DNA of 64,000 bases from Spirochaetales bacterium. Lineage in GTDB: Bacteria; Spirochaetota; Spirochaetia; Treponematales; Treponemataceae. The translations under genes were made by a program, and so were the position numbers. The stretch lies in assembly GCA_030540405.1 (NCBI GenBank), contig JAUNWH010000001.1, positions 62,001 to 126,000 on the forward strand. Reading direction: 5' to 3'. Below are positions 42,348 to 51,200 of this stretch, in pieces. The notes beneath the pieces are model-generated. The model was not told the origin of the DNA, searched no databases, and was given only the letters and a program-made list of their open reading frames with translations. How positions within the stretch are numbered: the first letter of the stretch is position 1; each line of letters opens with the position of its first letter.

Positions 42348-43721
42348 TTGAAATTCACAATTCTAATTATAGATGATGAAAAAAATATCCGGGAAGGACT
42401 TGCGGCAAATTTTGAACTTGAAGATTACAATGTAAAAACAGCGGCTTCTGGTAAAGAAGGACTTGAGCTGATTTCAAAAGGCGACATAGATTTGGTAATC
42501 ACGGATTTAAGAATGCCGGGAATTTCAGGCGAAGAAGTTTTAAATCATGTTGTAACAGAAACTCCGGGAATCCCCGTCATTATTCTTACTGGCCACGGAA
42601 GCATAGATTCCGCAGTAGATGCAATGAGACATGGCGCTTACGATTTTCTTACAAAACCATTGAATCTTGATCAGCTTGGAATGATTGTAAAGCGCGCTCT
42701 GGAAAGCAGGCAAATAAAAATTGAACATCAGGAATTAAAAAAAGAAGTCGCTGAAAATTCTGCATTAAAAGAAATGATAGGTTCTTCCGCTATAATGCAA
42801 AAAATTCAAGAGACAATAAAAAAAGCTGCTGCGTCCAAGGCGAGCGTTCTTATCACTGGTGAAAGCGGAGTTGGAAAAGAAGTTGTTGCAAGAGCGATTC
42901 ATGCTTTGTCTCCACGGCATGACAAGACTATGATAAATGTTCACTGCGCGGCTCTAAGTGAAACTCTTTTGGAAAGCGAACTCTTCGGACATGAAAAAGG
43001 AGCTTTTACTGGTGCAGATCATTTGCAAAAAGGCAGATTTGAACTTGCCCACGGAAGCACAATTTTTCTTGATGAAATCGGGGAAATAAATCAAAATGTC
43101 CAGATAAAAATTCTTAGAGTTCTTGCTGAAAAAAAATTTGAACGCGTTGGCGGGGAGCAGACTATAGAAGTTGATGTCCGTGTAATTGCGGCGACAAATA
43201 AAAATCTTGAGGAAGAAATAAAAGCTGGAAGATTTCGGGAAGATTTGTATTATAGGCTGAATGTAATTCATATTCATGTTCCGCCGCTTCGGGAACGCAA
43301 AAGTGATTTGCCTCTTTTAATTTCAGCATTCTTGGAAGAATTCAATAAAGAAAATGGAAAAACAGTAAAAGGATTTTCTGGAAAAGCAAAAGCTGCAATT
43401 ATGAAATATGACTGGCCGGGAAACATAAGGGAACTTCGCAATTGTGTTGAAAGCGCAGTTGTAATGAGTTCAGGAGATGAAATAAATATTGAAGATCTTC
43501 CGCCTGCAGTAGCAAAAAGCTCGCAGGAAAACAGCATTGCAATTCCATTCGGAATAACTTTAGATGAAGCTGAAAAAATAATCATTCAGCAAAATTTGGC
43601 GTCAAACAAAAATAACAAAAGCAAGACTGCGGATATTCTTGGAATCGGAAGAAAAACATTGCAGCGAAAACTTTCAGAGTGGGGCGAAGACGAGGAAAAA
43701 TCAGATGGAGACAATGTATGA
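42348..43721 (+). CDS. Sigma-54-dependent NtrC-family response regulator
   Basis: 457 residues. Receiver domain with phosphorylated Asp in VITDLRMPG (~52) and conserved Lys in FLTKPL (~104). The AAA+ sigma-54 activation domain has Walker A GESGVGKEV and the sigma-54 contact loop GAFTGA (~220). A Fis-type helix-turn-helix (KTADILGIGRKTLQRKL) closes the protein. TTG start with a strong AGGAGG five bases upstream. Partner of the kinase upstream; it implies a sigma-54 regulon in this organism. No -24/-12 promoter for it is visible nearby. Confidence 0.95.
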   Translation: MKFTILIIDDEKNIREGLAANFELEDYNVKTAASGKEGLELISKGDIDLVITDLRMPGISGEEVLNHVVTETPGIPVIILTGHGSIDSAVDAMRHGAYDFLTKPLNLDQLGMIVKRALESRQIKIEHQELKKEVAENSALKEMIGSSAIMQKIQETIKKAAASKASVLITGESGVGKEVVARAIHALSPRHDKTMINVHCAALSETLLESELFGHEKGAFTGADHLQKGRFELAHGSTIFLDEIGEINQNVQIKILRVLAEKKFERVGGEQTIEVDVRVIAATNKNLEEEIKAGRFREDLYYRLNVIHIHVPPLRERKSDLPLLISAFLEEFNKENGKTVKGFSGKAKAAIMKYDWPGNIRELRNCVESAVVMSSGDEINIEDLPPAVAKSSQENSIAIPFGITLDEAEKIIIQQNLASNKNNKSKTADILGIGRKTLQRKLSEWGEDEEKSDGDNV

Positions 43722-44133
43722 CAAGCTCGGTGATCTTTTAAATGAAACTTTAAAATCCGGGCAAGTAAAGTTTAAAAAGAAAATAAAATATTCTGAAGAA
43801 GAAATTCCGCATGAAGAAAAAAAATCAGAAAAAAATTTTACTAAAGAAAATGTCAGCAAAAATAAAACAAAAACAGAACAAAAAAAACAAACAGAACTTT
43901 TAAATAATAAATTTTCATATTTAAAAAAAATAACACCAGAAATTGAACGCGCTTGCAGGCTTCTTGATATAACCGCTTCTGCAAATTCAAATGACGTAAA
44001 GAAAGCTTACAAAGAAAAACTGAAATATTTTCATCCAGATAAATATGACAAAAATCCTGTGTTAAAAAAAGTTGCAACAAATAAAACCAGAATGATTGTT
44101 GAAGCCTACGAACTTTTAATGAATTCTTTTTAG
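43705..44133 (+). CDS. J-domain (DnaJ-like) protein, type III
   Basis: 142 residues. A lysine/glutamate-rich N-terminal ~70 residues precede a C-terminal J domain (RLLDITASANSNDVKKAYKE, then the HPD motif in FHPDKYDKN, ~118-120). There is no G/F-rich or zinc region, so it is a minimal co-chaperone that could stimulate DnaK for a specific client. The ATG at 43705 overlaps the regulator gene by 17 bases and has GAGGA eight bases upstream. Ends two bases from the convergent AraC gene. Confidence 0.8.
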   Translation: METMYDKLGDLLNETLKSGQVKFKKKIKYSEEEIPHEEKKSEKNFTKENVSKNKTKTEQKKQTELLNNKFSYLKKITPEIERACRLLDITASANSNDVKKAYKEKLKYFHPDKYDKNPVLKKVATNKTRMIVEAYELLMNSF

Positions 44134-44135
44134 TT

Positions 44136-44969
44136 TTACGATGAAAATGCAGCTCGGTAAGAAGACGGAGCAAGTCCGGTGCATTTTTTGAATACTCTTG
44201 AAAAATGAAACTGATTTTCAAAAGAAAATTCATCCGCAATTTCAGAAACTGTGCTCGAGGAATTTATCAAGGCGAGGGCAGCCGTTTGAATTTTTAGCCG
44301 CATAAAATATTGGTGCGGAGTCATCTGCATTTCATCTTTAAAAATGCGGATAAAATGCTCTTCTGAAATTCCACAGAAATTCGCAACTTCTGAAACACTG
44401 CATCTTGCGTAAACTTTTTTCTCCATAAATTTTATCGAATGCTCGACATAGCTTTTTGCAGATTTTGATTTTTTTTGCTCTGCGATCTTTCTTTCAGTTT
44501 TATTTTGCTTTCCAAACCAGCGGAACAGGCAGCTTTCAAGAAGCAGCTCCGCAGATTTTTTTAAGTCAGCAGAATCCGACTTTGAAAACTTCATTATGTC
44601 TTCAAGTATAAATTTTATTGAAGCAGTTTCGTTGCTGGCGACTGGCTGATTTTTTTTTCTGCTCGAAGAATTTATCAATAATTGATATAGCTTTTTTTCG
44701 GATTTGCTCAGCGAAAAAAGAACTGCATAGTAAGTAAGAGGCTTTCTTACTTCTTTTGGAAGAATTGAATGAAATTCACGCGGAAAAACAAGAAACAAGG
44801 TGTTATTCCTTATGCTGTAAGAAGTTCTGTTTGAAAAAAACGTGCCTTCGCCTTCAGAAAAAAAATGAATTTCAAATTCCATTTCTCCATGCGAATGATA
44901 GCGTCCGTGCCAGGCAAGTTTTTCCCCGGCAATCAATTTGTAAATAAAGGCAGTTTCTTTTATTTCCAC
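44136..44969 (-). CDS. AraC-family regulator, probable xylose regulator
   Basis: 277 residues. N-terminal cupin-like sensor (~15-100, with YHSHGEMEFEIHFF) and a C-terminal double helix-turn-helix (~180-275: CSVSEVANFCGISEEHF and STVSEIADEFSFENQFHFSRVFK). GTG start at 44969 with CAGGA eight bases upstream; the longer frame to 45014 has no ribosome-binding site and overlaps regulatory DNA. Divergent from xylBA, with direct repeats next to the xylB -35, so it likely activates xylose use. The inducer is inferred from context. Confidence 0.85.
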   Translation of the reverse strand: MEIKETAFIYKLIAGEKLAWHGRYHSHGEMEFEIHFFSEGEGTFFSNRTSYSIRNNTLFLVFPREFHSILPKEVRKPLTYYAVLFSLSKSEKKLYQLLINSSSRKKNQPVASNETASIKFILEDIMKFSKSDSADLKKSAELLLESCLFRWFGKQNKTERKIAEQKKSKSAKSYVEHSIKFMEKKVYARCSVSEVANFCGISEEHFIRIFKDEMQMTPHQYFMRLKIQTAALALINSSSTVSEIADEFSFENQFHFSRVFKKCTGLAPSSYRAAFSS

Positions 44970-45006
44970 GGCATTTTTCCTGTTTGTTTTAAATATTTTA
45001 GCATGA

Positions 45007-45038
45007 AAAATCAATTTTGGATATATAAAATCAGTTTT
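45007..45038. promoter_or_regulatory. AraC-type direct repeats upstream of xylB
   Basis: Two 12-base direct repeats, AAAATCAATTTT (45007-45018) and AAAATCAGTTTT (45027-45038), differ by one base and are spaced by exactly 20 bases, about two helical turns. They end five bases before the xylB -35, the usual place for an AraC-family activator dimer. Confidence 0.6.
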
Positions 45039-45043
45039 CTGTA

Positions 45044-45072
45044 TTGCTTTATAGGGATTTCGGGTTGATACT
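45044..45072 (+). promoter_or_regulatory. Promoter of xylBA
   Basis: TTGCTT (45044-45049), 17-base spacer, GATACT (45067-45072). Both boxes are imperfect, as expected of an activator-dependent promoter. The start would be near 45079, ~37 bases before the xylB ATG. Confidence 0.5.
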
Positions 45073-45115
45073 ATTTTTACAAGCGAAACGAATTTTAATT
45101 TTTTTGGAGGTTTTT

Positions 45116-46603
45116 ATGAAAACTGTCGCTGGAATTGACTTGGGAACACAAAGCATGAAAGTTGTTCTTTATGACTACGAAAATAGAAAAACTTTGGAAA
45201 GCTCGTCCTGCCCAATGGAACTTATTTCTGAGTCAGACGGAACAAGAGAGCAAAAAACTGAATGGTACAAAAAAGGACTTGAGGTCTGCTTTTCAAAACT
45301 TTCTGCGGAAGGAAAAAAATCAATACAGGCACTTGGAGTTTCAGGGCAGCAGCACGGTTTTGTTCCTTTGGATTCAGAAGGAAATCCGCTTTACAATATA
45401 AAGCTTTGGAACGACACTTCAACTGCAAAAGAATGCGAGCTTATTACAAACGCTGCTGGTGGGCAAAATGAAGTTGTAAAAGAAGTTCAGAATTTTATTT
45501 TGCCAGGATTTACAGCTCCAAAAATTTTATGGCTCAAGCTGCATAAAAAAGAGCTTTTTGAAAAACTCTATTACATAATGCTTCCTCATGATTATTTGAA
45601 TTTTCTTCTTACAAAAAATTATGTGATGGAGCAGGGCGATGCTTCAGGAACTGCCTTGTTCAATTCAAAAGAAAAAATATGGTCTCAAAAAATTTGCGCG
45701 GCAATTGATGAGTCGCTTATAGAAAAACTTCCAAAAATTATTGCAAGCGACGAGCCTTCAGGATTTGTTTCAAAAGAAGCCGCTGACTGGCTTGGAATTC
45801 CAGAGGGTGCGCCTGTTTCTTCTGGCGGCGGAGATAACATGATGAGCGCAATCGGAACTGGAGCCGTAAAAAGCGGAACACTTACAATGAGCATGGGAAC
45901 TTCCGGAACTTTGTATGGCTTCAGTGATTCTTCTGTTGCTGATCCTGCGGAAGGCATTTCTGGATTCTGCTCTTCTTCCGGCGGATATTTGCCGCTTCTT
46001 TGCACAATGAACTGCACGGTTTCTTCCGAAGAAATCAGGACGCTTTTAAATCTTGATGTAAAGGAATTCGATGCTGAAGCTGAAAAGTCAAAGCCGGGAT
46101 GTGATGGCGTTTTTGTGCTTCCATTTTTTAATGGAGAAAGAACTCCGAATCTACCGCACGGAAAAGCAAGCATAACTGGACTTACTGTAGCAAACTGCAA
46201 CCGAGCCAACATCGCAAGGGCGGCACTTGAAAGCGCAGTATATTCAATGAGGGCAGGACTTGATTCATTTAAGAAGCACGGATTCACACCAAAAGAACTC
46301 CGATTGACTGGAGGAGGCGCAAAAAGCAAAGTGTGGAGGCAGATTGCAGCGGACATTATGAACCTTCCTGTAAAAGTTCCAGTTTCATCGGAAGCCGCGG
46401 CATTCGGAGCTGCACTTCAGGCTTTGTGGTGCCTAAAAAAATTGCAAGGAAGTCCAGTTTCAATGGAAAGCCTCGCAGAAACACACGTTGAGCTTGATGA
46501 CTCTAAGACAACTTTGCCGAATGAAAAAAATGTTCAGGAATACACCAAGGCATTTGAGGAATATAAAATTTTGGTGAACCAGCTTTCGCCATTGTACAAA
46601 TAA
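45116..46603 (+). CDS. xylB: Xylulokinase
   Basis: 495 residues of the FGGY kinase family. Phosphate-1 loop GIDLGTQSMKVV at the N terminus, the substrate loop GVSGQQHGFVPLD (~75-90), and the C-terminal FGGY signature region ending in GGGAKSKVWRQIAADI and AAFGAAL. Phosphorylates D-xylulose made by XylA; the product enters the pentose phosphate pathway. GGAGG five bases before the ATG. The M-x-x-x-QQHG loop supports xylulose over glycerol. Confidence 0.95.
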   Translation: MKTVAGIDLGTQSMKVVLYDYENRKTLESSSCPMELISESDGTREQKTEWYKKGLEVCFSKLSAEGKKSIQALGVSGQQHGFVPLDSEGNPLYNIKLWNDTSTAKECELITNAAGGQNEVVKEVQNFILPGFTAPKILWLKLHKKELFEKLYYIMLPHDYLNFLLTKNYVMEQGDASGTALFNSKEKIWSQKICAAIDESLIEKLPKIIASDEPSGFVSKEAADWLGIPEGAPVSSGGGDNMMSAIGTGAVKSGTLTMSMGTSGTLYGFSDSSVADPAEGISGFCSSSGGYLPLLCTMNCTVSSEEIRTLLNLDVKEFDAEAEKSKPGCDGVFVLPFFNGERTPNLPHGKASITGLTVANCNRANIARAALESAVYSMRAGLDSFKKHGFTPKELRLTGGGAKSKVWRQIAADIMNLPVKVPVSSEAAAFGAALQALWCLKKLQGSPVSMESLAETHVELDDSKTTLPNEKNVQEYTKAFEEYKILVNQLSPLYK

Positions 46604-46663
46604 AAAAACTTGCGTTGCAGGCTTTAAAATAAAAGAAAGCTTATCAGGCTTTTAGGAGGACTT

Positions 46664-47977
46664 ATGTCATTTTTCAAAGGTTCAAAAGAATATTTCCCAG
46701 GAATTGGTCAGATCAAGTATGAAGGCCCGGAGTCAAAAAATCCGCTTGCTTTTAAATACTATGATGCTGAAAAAGTTGTAATGGGCAAAAAGATGAAGGA
46801 CTGGCTCAAATTCACAGTAGCCTACTGGCATTCTTTCTGCGCCGACGGAGGAGATCCATTTGGAAGCGGAACACGCGAATTCACTTGGAAAACTCCAGAA
46901 GAAAAAGTTGACGCGGCATTTGAATTTATAACCAAGCTCGGCTGCGGATACTACGCATGGCACGACCGCGACATCTGCCCAGAAGGAACAAGCCCTGCCG
47001 ACAGTGAGAAAAAACTTTCACATATTACAGACATTCTGCTTGAGCGACAAAAAGAAACAGGCGTAAAACTTCTTTGGGGAACTGCAAACGTATTCAACAA
47101 TCCACGCTACATGAACGGAGCCGCAACAAATCCTGACTTCGATGTAGTTACGCAGGCAGCAAGCCAGATAAAGGCCGCAATCGACAACACAATCAAACTT
47201 GGCGGAGCAGGCTACACATTCTGGGGCGGAAGAGAAGGCTACATGAGCCTTTTGAACACAGATATGAAGGCAGAAAAAGAGCACCTTGCCATGATGCTTA
47301 CTTTGGCGCGCGACTACGCAAGAAAACAGGGATTCACAGGCTGCTTCTACATTGAGCCTAAGCCAATGGAGCCGACAAAGCATCAGTATGACTATGACTC
47401 AGAAACTGTAATCGGATTCCTCCGCGCCCACGGTCTTGACAAAGACTTCAAGCTGAATATTGAAGCGAACCATGCCGAGCTTGCAGGACACGAATTTGCG
47501 CATGAGCTTACAGTCTGCGTAGACAACGGAATGCTTGGCTCAATCGACGCAAACCGCGGAGATCCTGTAAACGGATGGGACACAGATCAGTTCCCGGTAA
47601 GCATTTACGAAACAACACAGGCAATGCTTCAAGTAATCAGAATGGGCGGATTCACAACAGGCGGACTCAACTTCGATGCGAAAGTCAGGAGAAATTCAGT
47701 TGATCCAGAAGATTTGTTTATTGCCCACATCGGCGGAATGGATATTTTTGCGCGCGGACTTGAAAAAGCCGTTCAACTTATTGAAGACGGACGTATTCCT
47801 TCAATGGTAAAAGAACGCTACGCAAGCTTTGAATCTGGCAACGGAAAAGCCTTCGCTGAAGGAAAGCTAACACTTGATCAGGTTGCTTCACTTGCAAAGC
47901 CTTATGAGCAAGTTGCAAAAACTTCCGGCAAGCAGGAACTTTACGAAAATATCCTAAACCAGATTTGCCTTGGATAA
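46664..47977 (+). CDS. xylA: Xylose isomerase
   Basis: 437 residues, the longer class II form. Catalytic residues in [18 protein letters not shown] and [13 protein letters not shown] (catalytic His-Asp), and metal-binding regions [16 protein letters not shown] and [19 protein letters not shown]. Converts D-xylose to D-xylulose. AGGAGG precedes the ATG. The gene is noticeably richer in G+C and in C-ending codons than its neighbours (32 of 60 bases G or C in 47461-47520), as expected if strongly expressed. Co-transcribed with xylB. Confidence 0.98.
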   Translation: MSFFKGSKEYFPGIGQIKYEGPESKNPLAFKYYDAEKVVMGKKMKDWLKFTVAYWHSFCADGGDPFGSGTREFTWKTPEEKVDAAFEFITKLGCGYYAWHDRDICPEGTSPADSEKKLSHITDILLERQKETGVKLLWGTANVFNNPRYMNGAATNPDFDVVTQAASQIKAAIDNTIKLGGAGYTFWGGREGYMSLLNTDMKAEKEHLAMMLTLARDYARKQGFTGCFYIEPKPMEPTKHQYDYDSETVIGFLRAHGLDKDFKLNIEANHAELAGHEFAHELTVCVDNGMLGSIDANRGDPVNGWDTDQFPVSIYETTQAMLQVIRMGGFTTGGLNFDAKVRRNSVDPEDLFIAHIGGMDIFARGLEKAVQLIEDGRIPSMVKERYASFESGNGKAFAEGKLTLDQVASLAKPYEQVAKTSGKQELYENILNQICLG

Positions 47978-47987
47978 ATGAAAATAT

Positions 47988-48022
47988 GCAGTCTTCGGAG
48001 TTTTTCCGATGGCTGCTTTTTT
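47988..48022 (+). terminator. Terminator after xylA
   Basis: GCAG (47988-47991) pairs with CTGC (48013-48016), extended inward by CGG/CCG with a small internal mismatch, followed by a six-base T-tract. About 10 bases past the xylA stop. The rest of the gap to 48154 holds no other feature I can support. Confidence 0.7.
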
Positions 48023-48154
48023 ACAGTCCAATCACGAAGATCCCGAAACCAGCATTTTGTAAATTCTATATTTAGGGAAAATCCAGATTTCTGTTTTCGC
48101 ACAGACGAGCGTTCGGGAATTTTCCTAATGCGATTTTCAGCATAATTCCATTAT

Positions 48155-48183
48155 TTGCAAAAACATTGTTTCTATTGTAAAAT
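48155..48183 (+). promoter_or_regulatory. Promoter of murC (leaderless)
   Basis: TTGCAA (48155-48160), 17-base spacer, TAAAAT (48178-48183), then the ATG at 48191 seven bases later. No Shine-Dalgarno sequence. An in-frame ATG at 48182 overlaps the -10 and cannot be used from this promoter. Confidence 0.6.
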
Positions 48184-48190
48184 GGCTTCC

Positions 48191-49681
48191 ATGGAAAAAT
48201 CGATTCTTCCCCAGAACTTAGCCGGAGTTCATATACATTTTGTTGGAATCAAGGGAACTGGAATGGCGGCTCTTGTGGAAATTCTTTCCGCCCGAAAAGC
48301 TATAATTACAGGCAGCGACGTTTCAGAAAGATTCTACACAGATGAAATTCTTGAAAAACTTGGAATAAAAGCTCTTCCGTTCAGCGAGCAAAATGTTACA
48401 GAAAAAACTCAGCTTGTAATTTATTCAAGCGCGTATTCACCTGAAAAAAATCCAGACCTTGCGCAGGCAAAAAAGCTTGGCATTCCGCTTCTTTTGTACA
48501 GCGAGGCTTTAGGTGAAATCTCAAGGACTGCATACAGCTGCGGAATTTGCGGTGTCCATGGAAAAACCACAACAACAGGTCTTGCAGGAACAATGCTAAA
48601 GGATCTTGACCTTCCGTCTCAAGTTTTAGCAGGAAGCATTATTTCTTCTTTTGGAAATTCCTGCACAATGACCTCCCAAGAATTTTCAAATTTAGATTCA
48701 GATGAAAAAAAATATTTTGTTGCAGAAACCTGCGAATATCAGCGGCACTTTATGTCTTTTTGTCCGCAGAAAATAATTTTGACATCCGTTGAAAGCGACC
48801 ATCAGGATTACTATCCGACTTTTGCCGACATTCAAAATGCTTTCGTTGACTACATCTGCAAGCTTCCACAAAACGGCGACTTGATTTTTTGCGCTGACGA
48901 CAAAGGCGCTTGTGAAACTGCCGCTCTTGCAAAGAAAAAACGAAGCGACATAAATTTTATTCCTTACGGAGAAAACGCGGAAGGCGACTTTAAACTTTTG
49001 TTTGGAAAAGTTGAAGGCGGGAAACAATATTTTACAATTGGAAAAACTGAATGCGCTCTTCATGTACCCGGAAAACACAACGCAAGAAATGCAGCAGCGG
49101 CATTTGCTCTGTGCTGCAGGCTTTTAAAGATTGCCGGAAAAAATCCGCAGGAATATTTTGACAAGCTAAAAAAAGGCCTTGAAAAATTTTCAGGCGGAAA
49201 ACGCCGCAGTGAAATTGTAGGACGCGCAAAAAATAAATTCGGACAGGACATAATTTTTATTGATGACTACGGACATCATCCGACAGCAATAAAAACAACC
49301 TTGACTGGATTCAGGCAATTTTATAAAGACCACAAAATTATCGTTGACTTTATGAGCCACACTTACACACGGACAGCGGCTTTGCTTGAAGAGTTCGCAT
49401 CAAGTTTTGAAAGCGCAGATCTGGTTGTCATAAATAAAATCTACGGAAGCGCGCGCGAAAAAGCAGACAGCTCAACCGTAACTGGAAAAATTCTTGCCGA
49501 GCACGCAAAAAAGTATCATCCTAATGTTGTCTATGCAAAAGAATTTGAAGAAGCAGCACAAATCATAGAAAGCGAGCTGAACAAAAAGTCCGATGCAAAA
49601 GACGGTTACGTTTTTGTTACAATGGGAGCCGGAGACAATTTTAAAGTCGGACAAATGGTTCTTGAAAAATTTAAGGTTTAG
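48191..49681 (+). CDS. murC: UDP-N-acetylmuramate--L-alanine ligase
   Basis: 496 residues, Mur ligase family. Rossmann-like start HIHFVGIKGTGMAAL, ATP loop GVHGKTTTTG (~122), and the C-terminal IFIDDYGHHPTAIK. The central acidic motif reads AETCEYQRHF in place of the common EADESD form. Adds L-alanine to UDP-MurNAc in cytoplasmic peptidoglycan synthesis. Mpl is the main alternative but usually lacks the YGHHPT context in this form. Starts at 48191 because of promoter position. Nine bases upstream of yicC. Confidence 0.88.
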   Translation: MEKSILPQNLAGVHIHFVGIKGTGMAALVEILSARKAIITGSDVSERFYTDEILEKLGIKALPFSEQNVTEKTQLVIYSSAYSPEKNPDLAQAKKLGIPLLLYSEALGEISRTAYSCGICGVHGKTTTTGLAGTMLKDLDLPSQVLAGSIISSFGNSCTMTSQEFSNLDSDEKKYFVAETCEYQRHFMSFCPQKIILTSVESDHQDYYPTFADIQNAFVDYICKLPQNGDLIFCADDKGACETAALAKKKRSDINFIPYGENAEGDFKLLFGKVEGGKQYFTIGKTECALHVPGKHNARNAAAAFALCCRLLKIAGKNPQEYFDKLKKGLEKFSGGKRRSEIVGRAKNKFGQDIIFIDDYGHHPTAIKTTLTGFRQFYKDHKIIVDFMSHTYTRTAALLEEFASSFESADLVVINKIYGSAREKADSSTVTGKILAEHAKKYHPNVVYAKEFEEAAQIIESELNKKSDAKDGYVFVTMGAGDNFKVGQMVLEKFKV

Positions 49682-49690
49682 GAAAAATAT

Positions 49691-50560
49691 ATGAACAGCA
49701 TGACAGGCTACGGCTTTAAAGAAGCCATTGTAGAAAACACGCAGATAAGCGTTGAAATAAAATCAGTTAACTCACGCTTCTTGGATTTGTATGTAAACAT
49801 TCCGTCTTTTTTGAATCCGCTTGAAGCAAGAATCAGAAAAACTGTAAGCGAAAAAATTGTCCGTGGAAAAATCGACTTGACAATCAGAATTCGCAACACC
49901 AATTCAACTGCAAAAGTCAGCGCAGATCCAGCTGCGGCAAAAATGTACAGCGATGCGATTTTAGAAATTGCAAAGGCCTTAGGAAAATCAGAATCCGAAA
50001 TTCCTTTGAGCCTTATTGTTTCGCAGGAAGGCGTTTTAAATGTTTTCCATGAATACGACGCTGAATCTTACTGGAAAAAAATTGAAGGCGTTTTTTCTGA
50101 AGTTCTTTCGCAATTTATTGAAGACAGAAAACGTGAAGGCGAAAATTTAAAAAGCGATTTGCTTGAAAAACTTTCTACACTTGATGAATGCGCCGCATTT
50201 TTTAAGAAGTGGCAGCCAGAAATGGAAAAAAGATTCCGCGAGCAAATTTCAGCAAAGTTCCATGAACTTCTTGCCGACAAAGCAGACGAAAACCGCATAA
50301 TGACTGAAACTGCGGCGATGATTGTAAAATACACAATCAATGAGGAAATCATCAGGCTTCAGAGCCACTTGCAGGCTCTTAGAAAAGAAATCAATGAAAA
50401 TCCTATTCCGGGTAAAAAAATTGATTTTATCTGTCAGGAAGCGAACCGCGAAATCAATACAATCGGAAGCAAAAATCAGTTTACAGAAGTCGGCGAAAAA
50501 GTAATTGACGCAAAGAACGCCCTTGAAAACATAAGAGAGCAGGGCAAAAATATTGAATAG
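49691..50560 (+). CDS. YicC/YloC family endoribonuclease-like protein
   Basis: 289 residues, full length. Begins MNSMTGYG and ends with a helical C-terminal domain (ENPIPGKKIDFICQEANREI, NTIGSK), both family hallmarks. YicC in E. coli is reported to cleave or promote decay of small RNAs. GGAAAA lies just before the ATG. Between murC and the kinase-like gene. Confidence 0.93.
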   Translation: MNSMTGYGFKEAIVENTQISVEIKSVNSRFLDLYVNIPSFLNPLEARIRKTVSEKIVRGKIDLTIRIRNTNSTAKVSADPAAAKMYSDAILEIAKALGKSESEIPLSLIVSQEGVLNVFHEYDAESYWKKIEGVFSEVLSQFIEDRKREGENLKSDLLEKLSTLDECAAFFKKWQPEMEKRFREQISAKFHELLADKADENRIMTETAAMIVKYTINEEIIRLQSHLQALRKEINENPIPGKKIDFICQEANREINTIGSKNQFTEVGEKVIDAKNALENIREQGKNIE

Positions 50561-50568
50561 GAGCTGTT

Positions 50569-51132
50569 ATGAATTATAAAATTCCTCAAGGAAAAGAACT
50601 TAGAGTTGCCATAAGCGGAAAGTCTGGCTGCGGAAACACAACCGTAAGTACTTTGCTTGCACAAAGACTGAATGTAAAACTTATAAACTTTACTTTCCGT
50701 CAGCTTGCGGCAGAAAAAAGTCTTACACTTGCCCAGGTAATTGAAAATGCAAAAACCGATGACAGCTACGACATTGCAGTTGACACAAGACAAGTTGAGC
50801 TTGCAAAAAAAGAAAGTTGTATTCTTGGAAGCCGTCTTGCAATTTGGATGCTAAAAGAAGCTGATTTAAAAGTTTATCTTATTGCTGATGATAATGTCCG
50901 CGCGCAAAGAATTCTAAACAGAGAGGGCGGTTCACTTGAAGAAATAAAAAACTTCACTGCGATGAGAGATTCAGAAGACAGCCGCCGGTATAAAAAACTT
51001 TACAACATTGACAACAGTAGTTTTGACTTTGCAGATTTAAAGATTAATACGGCTTCATTCACTCCAGAGCAAATAGTAGAGAAAATTCTTTTAGAACTTG
51101 AAAAAAGAAATCTTATATATAAAACTGAATAA
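50569..51132 (+). CDS. Cytidylate-kinase-like P-loop protein
   Basis: 187 residues. P-loop ISGKSGCGNTTVS at ~15-28, with Asn where Lys is usual in GxxxxGK(S/T), an unusual substitution. The rest follows the short CMP-kinase/AAA_33 pattern: NFTFRQLAAEKSL, the 'D...R..ELAKKESCILGSRLAIWML' core (~70-95), and RAQRILNREGG lid. May phosphorylate CMP or another small substrate. GAGC precedes the start. Last gene of the murC operon. Confidence 0.78.
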   Translation: MNYKIPQGKELRVAISGKSGCGNTTVSTLLAQRLNVKLINFTFRQLAAEKSLTLAQVIENAKTDDSYDIAVDTRQVELAKKESCILGSRLAIWMLKEADLKVYLIADDNVRAQRILNREGGSLEEIKNFTAMRDSEDSRRYKKLYNIDNSSFDFADLKINTASFTPEQIVEKILLELEKRNLIYKTE

Positions 51133-51160
51133 TTTTTTTAGTTATTATAATTATTGATGA

Positions 51161-51191
51161 AAAAAGCCTCGGAAAAATCCGAGGCTTTTTT
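51161..51191. terminator. Bidirectional terminator between the kinase-like gene and thrC
   Basis: AAAAAGCCTCGG (51161-51172) pairs perfectly with CCGAGGCTTTTT (51179-51190), with A- and T-tracts on the two sides. Serves both convergent genes. Confidence 0.92.
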
Positions 51192-51200
51192 ATAAAAGTT

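Noticed and set aside
43639-43704. Longer start for the J-domain gene at 43639
   Set aside because: It would overlap the response regulator by 83 bases without a ribosome-binding site; 43705 has GAGGA at good spacing.
48023-48154. Possible fourth degenerate REP-like copy in the gap before murC
   Set aside because: Only short matches to the consensus (a CCCGAA / TTCGGGAA pair) with the wrong spacing; not separable from chance.
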